A stretch of DNA of 22,802 bases from Ophiostoma sp. CBS 140.51 (Eukaryota > Ascomycota > Sordariomycetes > Ophiostomatales > Ophiostomataceae), in NCBI GenBank assembly GCA_029298735.1, contig JANSLP010000437.1, forward strand, positions 1-22,802, given 5' to 3'. Position numbers and translations under genes: made by a program. The stretch's first letter is position 1. The number at the start of each line of letters is the position of its first letter. The notes under the pieces were generated by a model. It was given only the letters and a program-made list of their open reading frames with translations, did not search any database and was not told where the DNA came from. Below, piece by piece: positions 1 to 8,161 of the stretch.

Positions 1-84
1 ACCCACTTAGTTCTGTGATAGTTTTTTCCCCAGAGGGTTCTATCTAGCTAGTCGCCAATAGTCAGGACTGACTGAGAAAGGCGG

Positions 85-118
85 ATAATAATAATAATAT
101 ATATATATATATATATTT
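85..118. repeat. ATA/AT microsatellite
   Basis: A run of ATA triplets passes into a run of AT dinucleotides, with no other bases, and ends in TTT. This is a simple sequence repeat and likely to vary in length between strains. Confidence 0.9.
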
Positions 119-550
119 GAAAAGAAATGATGACAAAAAAAATTAAATACAATAAATATCTCACAATAATGCCCTTTTCTTCACGCCAACGGTGAACAGA
201 GTGATGCCAAATTTATATCACCAGCTTCAGAGTTCCAAAGCAAACGAATGGACCCTAAAAGCTTGTGCAATTGCACTGACACTGAGATGCTCTGTATGCC
301 CCGTAAATAAGACCCCCAAAAATCGCCAAAATGGTTCAAGACACTCTAAAATTGCAAGTGACGGGATCGACAGCGACCGTTGTCAAGTGGAAGAAGACTC
401 AGAGTCTTACAACGGACAATTGCGTCTTGTCCCGAAGTCCGACATTCAGCGGGAACAAGCAGTTGGAGGATAGCTCCTTAAAATACGGCGTATTGATCAC
501 CTGTAGATGTCACTATTTGAGTTCAGTACGAGGTGAGATTCGCTGACTGA

Positions 551-555
551 CCAAT
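551..555 (+). promoter_or_regulatory. CCAAT box (candidate CBC/HAP site)
   Basis: CCAAT followed by CA lies about 240 bases upstream of the TATA box of the MFS gene. CCAATCA is the favoured core of the fungal CCAAT-binding complex. A five-base match is weak on its own; position and orientation are compatible with a promoter role. Confidence 0.35.
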
Positions 556-795
556 CAGAGCCCTGGAATTTAACTAGATCTGTCCCCACACGCCTCTCCT
601 TCCTTTCATGGAGTCGCGTCTGCGAACGTCAACCGCGGCTGCCTTTTCTTTTGCGTTTGTTCATCGTTCTTTCTCCAACGAGTTTCATGTTCCTCGACGT
701 TCTTCGTTCCTTCCCTTCTTTGACGTCGAGTGCACTCTTTATGACCTTGTTTTGTTCCATTTTTAAAACCCCGACGACAGAAATAGAGGTTGCAA

Positions 796-803
796 TATAA
801 ATA
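796..803 (+). promoter_or_regulatory. TATA box of the MFS transporter gene
   Basis: The sequence TATAAATA is a perfect consensus TATA element. It lies about 100 bases before the ATG at 901, a normal distance for a fungal core promoter with a short leader. Transcription would be expected to start a few tens of bases downstream, around 825-860. Confidence 0.65.
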
Positions 804-864
804 AGAGGACGACGCCAGAACAAATTGAAACGGGCGCACAACGCACACGGACACACCCATAGCA

Positions 865-896
865 CACGACGACACGACGACACGACGACACGACGA
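865..896 (+). repeat. Four tandem copies of CACGACGA in the leader
   Basis: Four exact 8-bp units (865-872, 873-880, 881-888, 889-896) are followed directly by CAAG and the ATG at 901. The repeat therefore sits in the 5' leader just before the start codon and contains no ATG. Copy number could vary by slippage and change leader length. Confidence 0.9.
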
Positions 897-900
897 CAAG

Positions 901-2475
901 ATGCCGCGCAATTCATCGGCATTGAAGGCGGCGGCCGCGGCCGAGAGGACTCCGCTACTGCGAGACGTCGATGGCATTGGGAACGGAATTCTGGGAGGCG
1001 ACAACACCGACGCCAGTGCGGCCATGGTGTCGATGATTGTGCCGGCGCCGGCGGACGAGGACCGGCCCATGCCCAAGACGCAGGTGGCGCTGCTCTGTTT
1101 CGCGCGACTGCTGGAACCAATCGCCTTCTTTTCGGTGTTTCCCTACATCAACCAGATGGTGCAGGACAATGGTGGCGTGGCATCGTCGGATGTTGGCTTC
1201 TACAGTGGCCTGATTGAGTCGTTGTTTTCACTGACGCAGGCACTGGTGATGATCGGCTGGGGCCGGGCAGCCGACCGTGTGGGCCGGAAACCGGTGCTGG
1301 TCTTCTCACTGATCGGCATGGCCAGTGCGACGGCATTGTTTGGCACAGCACAGACGCTGCTGCAGATGATTCTGTTCCGGTGCCTGGCGGGCGTGTTTGC
1401 CGGCACGATTGTGACGATCCGGACGATGCTCGCGGAGCTGAGCACGGCCAAGACACAGGCACGGGTGTTTAGCTGGTTTGCATTCAGTGGCAACCTGGGT
1501 CTGTTTCTGGGCCCGATCCTGGGCGGTGCGCTGGCGACGCCGCTGGGCCGGCCCAAGGCAGGCGAGTCGACAGAGGATCCGCCCTTCTTGGCCGTCTACC
1601 CGTACGCACTGCCGGGATTTGTCGTGTCCGGTCTCGGTTATCTGGCTGCGCTGCTGTGCGCACTCTTTGTCGAGGAGACGCTGGTTGTGAAGAAGAAGAA
1701 GACGTTGTCAACACCCACATCGACGACCACAACAACCGTCACGGAATCGATTGCCAACGACGACGAACCCGCACCGCCCACGCCCACTATTGGTGGCCTC
1801 CTCAAGGCACCGGGTGTCAAGATTGTGCTCTACGTCTATGCACACGTGATGCTGCTTGCCTTCTCGTACACGGCTCTCGTGCCCCTGTTTTGGTTCACGC
1901 CCGTCGACCTCGGCGGTTTTGGGTTTACGCCCATGCAGATCTCTGCCATGATGGGTCTGTCGGGCGCCAGCCAGGCGTTGTGGCTGCTCGTCTTCCCGCC
2001 GCTGCACAGCAAGATTGGCACAAACGGCGTCATGCGCCTGTGTGCTGCCGCCTACCCCATCTTTATGGCCGCCAGCCCCTTTGCCAGCCTGCTGCTGCGC
2101 ATCTGGAACGCCCGCACGCTGTTCTGGATTGTCGTACCGCTCCTGATGGTGCTCGGCAGCGGTGTCAGCATGTGCTTTACGGCCATCCAGCTGGCCGTCA
2201 ACGACACGGCGCCCTCGCCACAGCTGCTGGGAACGCTCAACGCCTTGGCTTTGACGGGTGTTAGTACCATCCGTGCCTTTACCCCTGCGTTGTTTACGAG
2301 CCTATACGCCATCAGTGCCCGCAACCAGCTGCTGTGGGGCTATGCCATCTGGGTGGTGATGGTCATTATTGCATTGGGCTACACTGTGGCTGCACGCTAC
2401 CTGCCCGACTATGACGAGCTGAAGAAGGCAAGAGAGAGCCAGAGCGGGGGGGAGGAGTCTGAAGAGAGAGAGTGA
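901..2475 (+). CDS. MFS transporter, DHA1/ZIFL-like, 524 aa
   Basis: This intronless gene encodes a 12-helix-type secondary transporter of the major facilitator superfamily; the substrate is not predictable. The first helix starts near residue 61. The loop between helices 2 and 3 carries motif A (GRAADRVGRKP, about 121-131), and helix 5 carries a glycine-rich motif C-like stretch (GNLGLFLGPILGG, 197-209) typical of DHA1 antiporters. Residues about 262-300 form a hydrophilic central loop rich in Lys, Thr and Pro, separating the two six-helix halves. The C-terminal tail after about 500 is charged. The N-terminal 60 residues are soluble and include ERTPLL (15-20), an acidic dileucine motif of the type that directs proteins to vacuoles or endosomes. 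The ATG at 901 has a good context (CAAGATGCC) and lies just after a TATA box and a repeat-containing leader. Family resemblance is to fungal DHA1 proteins related to ZIFL and yeast YCR023C; a vacuolar location is inference. Confidence 0.93.
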   Translation: MPRNSSALKAAAAAERTPLLRDVDGIGNGILGGDNTDASAAMVSMIVPAPADEDRPMPKTQVALLCFARLLEPIAFFSVFPYINQMVQDNGGVASSDVGFYSGLIESLFSLTQALVMIGWGRAADRVGRKPVLVFSLIGMASATALFGTAQTLLQMILFRCLAGVFAGTIVTIRTMLAELSTAKTQARVFSWFAFSGNLGLFLGPILGGALATPLGRPKAGESTEDPPFLAVYPYALPGFVVSGLGYLAALLCALFVEETLVVKKKKTLSTPTSTTTTTVTESIANDDEPAPPTPTIGGLLKAPGVKIVLYVYAHVMLLAFSYTALVPLFWFTPVDLGGFGFTPMQISAMMGLSGASQALWLLVFPPLHSKIGTNGVMRLCAAAYPIFMAASPFASLLLRIWNARTLFWIVVPLLMVLGSGVSMCFTAIQLAVNDTAPSPQLLGTLNALALTGVSTIRAFTPALFTSLYAISARNQLLWGYAIWVVMVIIALGYTVAARYLPDYDELKKARESQSGGEESEERE

Positions 2476-4005
2476 GGCGAGCAAGTCGTCAGGCACACGA
2501 CGGTGTGACAACGGTGAGGCGGACTTGGCGGAGAAGACGAGACAAAAAGGAAAAAAATTCAAGGGGCGAAAATCACGACGTGTCCATACTAGAAGTCTAG
2601 ACCGAGTATGAGACACATCCTGAGAGCGGCATTTGACTGTATTTGACTGCACATTTGACTGCACGTTGAACTGGAGCTGTCTGCATCTGGATAGAATCTT
2701 GTTTATCGTCTTGGAAAATCATGGACTGCATTGGACTAAAAATCCTTCTAGAGTGGAGGACTTTCCCAAGTGGAGGACGTTGGATCGGTTGGGCTCGGAT
2801 GAGCAACGATAGGAAAAGACAAGGGTTTAGACTTTATGTTCTTTTGTGGGTACTGTTTTAGGCCTTCTCAGCAGCCCGAAGTACATGCGTTTGTACATAT
2901 TCGAGTCTTGCCAGGTTCTTGCCGTTCTGCGGTATGATGCGGCAAGGACAGATTTGGTGTAGACAATCTCGGTAATCTCAAATGGTTTCACACAGTAAAC
3001 TACTCGGACGGGACGCTAGACGCTGAGCGACCGAGCAACCAAGGCCAATATTGCGAGACAAAGATGACAGGGCTGCCTGTGCTCGCGAACAAAGCTGCAT
3101 TCGGACTATAAACAAGGCTGCGACTTGAAATTGGTATTCTATTACCAGACAGGTCGAATAAAAATGCTTCTCTTCCACCTTGTCGTCTACCTCCTTTCTT
3201 CTACTCTCACCGCTTTTCTTCCGTCTCTCTTTGTCTCTCTCTTTCGCACTTTTTATTTTATTTTATATTATATTTTTTTTTGGCTCGTCCAGGCGGGTCG
3301 TGCAGTGCCCCTCGTTTTTGCTTACAAAAACAGGAAAGAGCCACGGACTCAGAGGGCCGCATCTTCCTACAACTAAGCTCGGGGGATGGCTCGATGGTCA
3401 GATATTGGGCAGTGTCCATGGTACCATTCACGATCTTTGCAGGGAAAGAGAAAAGAGAAAAGAGGAAAGAGGCCCACAGGTCCACCGCGCGACTGAGGCT
3501 CTTCCCCTTCCATCTCAAAGAATCTTGCTCGTCCACCCAGGCTCTGTCAACTCCACCTCACCTACCGTCGTACGTTGCCCTCTAATATGCCCAAGTTAAT
3601 TTGAATGCATTGTTTTGTGAGTACAAGCGTGTTTGAACTCAGAAACAATGCTTTGCGACATGGCCATGTGAGTGAAGCGGTGCTATGCGATACATTTCTC
3701 ATCCAATGTACTTACATAAATGCAAGGAGCTCGATGCAATACAAGACTCGAGGCTATAAAAATAGAATGCAAAACGCTCCAAAAATACCAAAGGACATTT
3801 AATCTATACATTTCATTTATACAGACGTAATTGCTCTTGTATGCTCTTTTCATGCAGTAAAACAAGCCCTTCTTGCACTGGGAAAGACGTACACGTGTAT
3901 TTCACGGAGACATATCCTCTTCGCTGTCTTTATATCTTCCGTCCGTGGTCTCGAGTGCCGACTTATAGATTGTGGAAATGGGCCAGTCGTCATTAAATGA
4001 TACAA
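2476..4005. other. Intergenic region between the MFS gene and the tRNA gene
   Basis: I find no gene here. The left part should contain the 3' UTR of the MFS gene; an AATAAA at 3157-3162 is the clearest polyadenylation-like hexamer but is nearly 700 bases past the stop, so it may be unrelated. Around 3180-3290 there is a strongly CT- and T-rich tract. From about 3600 the sequence becomes more AT-rich. Open frames are short, lack domains and give compositions dictated by the CT tract. Confidence 0.55.
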
Positions 4006-4109
4006 GGGCATGTGGTTTAGTGGTATAATTTTCCCTTAGCATATCACGTGATCCTTCATGTGACAGCTTACACTGGGAAAGGTCCTGGGTTCGATTCCCA
4101 GCCTGTCCA
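4006..4109 (+). tRNA. tRNA-Ala(AGC) with a 32-nt intron
   Basis: The full cloverleaf can be drawn. The acceptor arms are 4006-4012 and 4102-4108 with discriminator A4109. The anticodon stem TTCCC/GGGAA is 4031-4035 and 4075-4079. The T arm CTGGG-TTCGATT-CCCAG is 4085-4101. The loop reads TTAGCA, then an intron (4042-4073), then T, giving anticodon AGC at 4038-4040 with the intron at the canonical 37/38 position. Acceptor pair 3:70 is G:U (4008:4106), the hallmark identity element of alanine tRNA. The mature length is 72 nt. Internal promoters fit: A box TGGTTTAGTGG at 4013-4023 and B box GGTTCGATTCC at 4088-4098. Two pairs are imperfect, U6 against C67 in the acceptor and U13 against U22 in the D stem, but the rest is intact and I call it functional. 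Confidence 0.93.
4042..4073 (+). other. tRNA intron
   Basis: These 32 bases lie between A37 and T38 of the tRNA and would be removed by the tRNA splicing endonuclease. The intron contains the 10-bp palindrome ATCACGTGAT (4043-4052), which includes the E-box CACGTG. Confidence 0.85.
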
Positions 4110-4114
4110 TCATC

Positions 4115-4126
4115 TTTTCGCTTTTT
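4115..4126 (+). terminator. RNA polymerase III terminator
   Basis: TTTT (4115-4118) and TTTTT (4122-4126) follow the tRNA 3' end within 6-17 bases on the non-template strand, as expected for Pol III termination. Confidence 0.75.
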
Positions 4127-5217
4127 GGGGCGGTCAGTAAATATATCATACTTCTCTAACGTTGAAACTGCTATTTTTCTTTTTGGTGAAGAGCAGGGGT
4201 GGTAGTGGTGGAATTTAAGCCAGAGAAGTGAAGAAAACCTTTCTCGTAAGCATTATTTTTGGATATCCTTTACTGTCCAATACACTTGCATCCCTTCTAA
4301 TATTTGATCTATATTTATTCTAGAACCTGTATTGGAGTCTCATTGGGCATTCTGGGCATCCATTCGGAACTCAGGATCCGAGAAGTGAGTCTGAGAATGC
4401 AGCCCAGAAGCCCAGAAGCCCCATGTTGAGGTGTTGTTTGTTGCACCTGCCAACTTTTTCAGCAGCGCCAATGACGTCATTCCACCATTTCCCACCAAAC
4501 TTCCCACTGACCACATCCACTCTACGGAATACTCACCGCATATACCACCAACACTATCGCGAGTTAACGAAGTTGCATTCGATTCCTTGGTGAAATTGGG
4601 CATTTCGATCCCTGAACTCTGTTCGGCTTTTGATCCTATAACACTCCCTTTTATGAAAAGGCAAACTGGGAAGCACCCTCGTCGAGAACATTCGTCTGGT
4701 TCGATGTTTTTCTTCTTCTTTTGTCTTTTTGTAGTCTTCCTACTATAGATATCGTCATTGCGAGGCATTTACTTGTCCCGTGTCTCCTGAAGATAACAGC
4801 TACAGACTTTTGCTTTTGTGCCCAACCAAAGACCATGCACTGAGATCGGACGTCGTCTGTCCGTCCTCTGCATGTTTTCATTTTTCACTTTTCCTATCTT
4901 CTTTTTTTTCTGTACAACCGATGACGACGATCGCTTGGAGGACGTGCATTAGGCTCGCTGCCCAGAGGGCCTAGAAGACACAGAAAGTCCCAAACATGCA
5001 GTCACACAATCACCCACTCGCAAAAACCCAACGACGCAAATAGGTGCCTGCAAGGGCCTGTGGAGATTGCATGCGCAAAACACCACGCGCGGCCAAGGCC
5101 CGTATTTCAAGTGCAATATCGACCAGACCAAGAGTCTGCCGAGTGTGCCCAGTGGACTCTGCTGGTAGGGTATCCTCTTCTCTGCATCGTCACACTCTCT
5201 GCATCCCCACCCATGCA
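4127..5217. other. Intergenic region between the tRNA and the proline-rich protein gene
   Basis: No supported gene. A 142-codon ATG frame on the minus strand (4340-4768) has no recognisable domain and its composition is not gene-like. The right half contains the promoter region of the next gene, ending in a TATA-like element. Confidence 0.5.
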
Positions 5218-5223
5218 TATAAG
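5218..5223 (+). promoter_or_regulatory. TATA-like element of the proline-rich protein gene
   Basis: TATAAG lies 236 bases before the 5' splice site of the gene's first intron. The sequence that follows is CT- then CA-rich, like a fungal leader. If transcription begins 30-100 bases downstream, the single ATG at 5227 (a 37-codon upstream frame ending at 5340) would be excluded or marginal. Confidence 0.45.
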
Positions 5224-5458
5224 TCCATGACCCCTTCTGTCCTCCTCTGCCGGTCCACCCATCTTTTCCAGAGTATATCAACACAACTCTGCACAAAAAA
5301 ACACAAACACAGACACAGACACAAATATCGTGAATCGTGAGATATATTGCGATACTGTGACCACAAACCAGTCCCTCGGAACATCCGATCGTCTGTGGAC
5401 ATATCACCATCTTCACCTTACCAATCTTACCTTTTCCCACTCCCCATACAACATCATA

Positions 5459-6223
5459 AGTGAGTTACCCTTGAGACGATCATCACTCTTCCCCATATCC
5501 TCTCATACTGTACACACACTAACAATTCCAGTGCCCCGTCATCGCCACGGAAAGAAGTACCTCTACTTGGAGCCGCCCATCCACGGCTCCAAGACGGTCC
5601 GCACTCGCGTCACCACCATCGTCCCGCCGCTCCGGGAGCCAACCCCGCCTCCTCCTCCGCCTCCACCCTTGCAGCTGCCTCCCATCATCATACAGGCACC
5701 GCCTCCACCTCCACCGGTCGTCGTTGAGGTGCCTGCTCTCCCTCCTCCACCGCCATCGCCATCACCACCACCTCCCGCAGAGGAGCCTGAAGAGGACGAC
5801 ACTATTGATGTCATTGCCGTCGACGTCGAACCGGAAGAGGCCAAGCCCAAGAAGAAGAAAAAGCCCAAGAAGGAGCGCCGCGAGATTGAGCGTGAGACGG
5901 TCTATGTCGAGCGGGAGCGCCTGGTGCCTGTCCACATTCCTGTGCCGGTGCCCATGTCCGTCAAGATGCGGCGCCGGCAGCCCTCACCGCCGCCCTCCCC
6001 AGCTCCTCCTCCGCCACCGCCACCCCAGCCGCCAGTACGGAAGCCCGAGTACGAGACCTTCCGGTACGTCGATGCACCGCGGCGGATGCTGCCGTCGCCA
6101 CCACCACCGCTACCCCCCTCGCCGCCACGAACCGAGGAGTGGGAGACGCACGACCGCATTGTCATCCGCGAGCGCGAGCGCGAGCGTGAAGGTCGTCGGC
6201 CGAGGGAGTACTACCGGTACTAG
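5459..6223 (+). CDS. Proline-rich charged protein of unknown function, 230 aa, start codon split by an intron
   Basis: Exons are ...-5459 and 5532-6223. Splicing joins A5459 to TG5532-5533 and creates ATG followed by codons PRHRHGKKYLYLEPP. No in-frame ATG exists between the stop at 5228-5230 and this point, and all bases of the leader from 5230 to 5459 are free of ATG. The context after splicing (CATAATGCC, A at -3) is favourable. The protein alternates polyproline blocks (about residues 34-45, 55-61, 71-82, 162-181 and near 205) with charged segments. It has an acidic stretch near 83-105, a lysine cluster KPKKKKKPKKERR (about 104-117) that could serve as a nuclear localisation signal, an Arg/Glu-rich helix-like segment, and a C-terminal RERERERE run ending in REYYRY. 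No signal peptide, membrane segment or known domain is visible. Function unknown; polyproline runs suggest SH3, WW or profilin binding, which is inference. Confidence 0.78.
   Translation, partial: SELPLRRSSLFPISSHTVHTLTIPVPRHRHGKKYLYLEPPIHGSKTVRTRVTTIVPPLREPTPPPPPPPPLQLPPIIIQAPPPPPPVVVEVPALPPPPPSPSPPPPAEEPEEDDTIDVIAVDVEPEEAKPKKKKKPKKERREIERETVYVERERLVPVHIPVPVPMSVKMRRRQPSPPPSPAPPPPPPPQPPVRKPEYETFRYVDAPRRMLPSPPPPLPPSPPRTEEWETHDRIVIREREREREGRRPREYYRY
5460..5531 (+). other. 72-nt intron interrupting the start codon
   Basis: The donor is GTGAGT (5460-5465), the branch site ACTAAC (5518-5523) and the acceptor TTCCAG (5526-5531), all standard for fungal introns. The length is a multiple of three and the intron has no in-frame stop, so the downstream frame stays open either way, but only the spliced form has an N-terminal AUG. 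Confidence 0.82.
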
Positions 6224-7106
6224 GTGTAGTGACGGTGATGGATGGCGTATGAGTCTTATGTTATAATTAGCGTTTTGTTGTCCTTATTTTCTCTTCTTTC
6301 TTGATGTTTCCGTCCTTCTTCTCTTTCTTTCCGTTAGTTGCCTTGGTCTTATGATTGGTGTTTGTCAGTTTCTTGTATTTTTTGCATCGATATTTTTTGT
6401 TTAGAGCATGGCGTTTGCATCTCACTGGGGTATCATGAGTTATGACCTGCAAGCACAAAAAACAGTTAGTCAACATATACAGAACACAAAATTCAAAACA
6501 GAATATACGCAGTCTTTGCACCTGCTCCTGTGTGATCAATTTCAAATGACCCGAACAGGAAATAACAAAACATCACAGTTTACATCACGTGCATCACTTT
6601 CTTGTTCTTCTCATCCACCAACTTTGATGGGCTTGTTGCCGTGATCCATCCTCCATGCAAAAGACAATGTACGCACAATGCATATTGTCCTGCAGACCCG
6701 AAACAGAGAAATCGACACTCGTGACTGCCTTTCGAAAAGGGGACTGGGAGCCAGGGAGTTGCAGCAGGGATCTGTGAACGATAATGACAAAAAGATAAAA
6801 AAGCAAAGAAACGACAGAAGACGTTGAAGGTTGTACGTGCAGGATTGTCAAGGCTTTTCCAGCATGGCTTGTCGAGGCATGGCTTGGCTGGAACCAGGGT
6901 GCATCTGCTCTTGTGACCTCTAGCCGGTTGTAGGAACAGTCCAAAGGAGTTCCGTATTGATTTTCAACCTTCTTTTTTGTTCCTTCTCCTTATTTCTTTT
7001 TCTTATTTCTTCTTCTTTACCCGCTTGAAGCGATCTCATGCAGGGCTTGTTCGCGACCAAAAATAAACAAGGTTGGAAACAAAAAAAGAAAAAAAGAAAA
7101 GGACAA

Positions 7107-7121
7107 GAGGCTGAAAGCCTC
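7107..7121. repeat. Short hairpin GAGGCT-GAA-AGCCTC
   Basis: A perfect 6-bp stem with a 3-base loop is followed by TTTC. It resembles a small RNA hairpin but no gene is attached to it. A second palindrome lies 16 bases downstream. Confidence 0.6.
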
Positions 7122-7136
7122 TTTCTTCCCCACCAT

Positions 7137-7150
7137 AAAGAGGCCTCTTT
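7137..7150. repeat. 14-bp palindrome AAAGAGGCCTCTTT
   Basis: This is a perfect palindrome followed by TT. It shares the word GCCTCTTT with the end of the preceding hairpin region, so the two may be related by local duplication. Confidence 0.7.
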
Positions 7151-8113
7151 TTGACCCTGAAACCGATTCGAGACTCGTCGATAATAAAATAGAAAATAAC
7201 TAGCCGGATAGCTATAGCAACGACCAGTCGCTGTCTACTTGCAGCATCTTCACATCGATTTCTCTTGCATTTTGCTGCTGCCTGAAGATGTGTAACACCG
7301 CCTCGCTGGGCTTTCTTGTTCTTGTTCGAATGTTGTTTCCACCTGGCCTATTTGTTGTCTTCCAAACTCGACTTACAAGGAAAACGCAATCATCGACGTG
7401 TCGACCTGCGGTATTTTTCTGTCTTTCTGGTATTTTTGGTATTTTTGTCCTTTACATTCTCGCCACTGTTTCAGCAAGTAGGTTCTGGTTTGGCCTGTTT
7501 TGATATTGTTTGCTGCTACTGCGTTTCCCTTGCATTTTCGTCTTGGCACGTCACGGCCTTCTTTTTTGTTTGCAGGCATCGTTGTCTGGCGATGTTTTCT
7601 CCTACTCCCTCTCTCTTTCTCCCAAAGAAAGACAAAGACCGCTGCATTCCCGTTGCTGGGATGTTGCCCTTGCATCCTTGCACGATCCTGTCTGTGTCTC
7701 CATCTTTGCTTGCGTCTTTTTCTGCATCTTTTGTTCTTGTTGTTCTTCATATTGTATCACCTTCTGCATCGACTTTGCGCTGTACGCCGTACTTGAACAA
7801 ATATGTCTTATGCTCCATCTTGACTACACCACCTTTCTTGCCCCTACGCATGCTTGTGCGTAATTGTCTGGGGATGTGGTGTCTGGGGTAGGGCCTTTGA
7901 GCAGGGACGAGTTCAGGGGAGGGGGGCAGCGACGAAACAAAAAAATGAAGAAGAGGAGGTCGAAAAGGAAGAATAAAACAGAAGCAAATAAAGCAAAGAC
8001 AAGCCACAAAAGTCGTCAACACTTGTCGGTTTGCATGCACACAAGCATCTGGGCATGTTCGAAAACAAACTTGATATCATCGTTTGCGTAAGCTTGTAAT
8101 ACAGCTTGGCATT

Positions 8114-8161
8114 ATCAGCCTCTTCATCAGCCTCTTCATCAGCCTCTTCATCAGCCTCTTC
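8114..8161. repeat. Four tandem copies of ATCAGCCTCTTC
   Basis: Four exact 12-bp units cover 8114-8125, 8126-8137, 8138-8149 and 8150-8161. The unit length is a multiple of three, but no convincing gene frame runs through it. It is a minisatellite likely to be polymorphic. Confidence 0.95.

Larger units (their letters stand above)
1..793. other. Upstream intergenic region of the MFS transporter gene
   Basis: I see no coding region here. The short open frames have no recognisable domain and show no coding bias. The stretch holds an AT-rich microsatellite near its left end and a CCAAT box. From about 600 onward it becomes CT-rich and then leads into the TATA box and leader of the MFS gene. The end of any gene to the left is not visible. 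Confidence 0.6.

Noticed and set aside
3157..3162. AATAAA as polyadenylation signal of the MFS gene
   Set aside because: It is almost 700 bases past the stop, and fungal polyadenylation does not need this hexamer; not strong enough to annotate as a site.
4340..4768. Minus-strand 142-codon ATG frame
   Set aside because: It begins with a Lys-rich run produced by a T/C tract; no domain, promoter or codon bias supports it.
5330..5459. Extended N terminus of the proline-rich protein starting at 5330
   Set aside because: The codon at 5330 is GTG, not ATG, and the sequence looks like a CA-rich leader. The spliced ATG at 5459/5532 is a better start.
7316..7891. Plus-strand 191-codon hydrophobic frame resembling a membrane protein
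   Set aside because: The hydrophobicity results from T- and C-rich DNA. Overlapping frames on the same strand look similar, and there is no regular helix spacing.
8114..8161. CRISPR-like array
   Set aside because: The units are contiguous 12-mers without spacers, and the DNA is eukaryotic.
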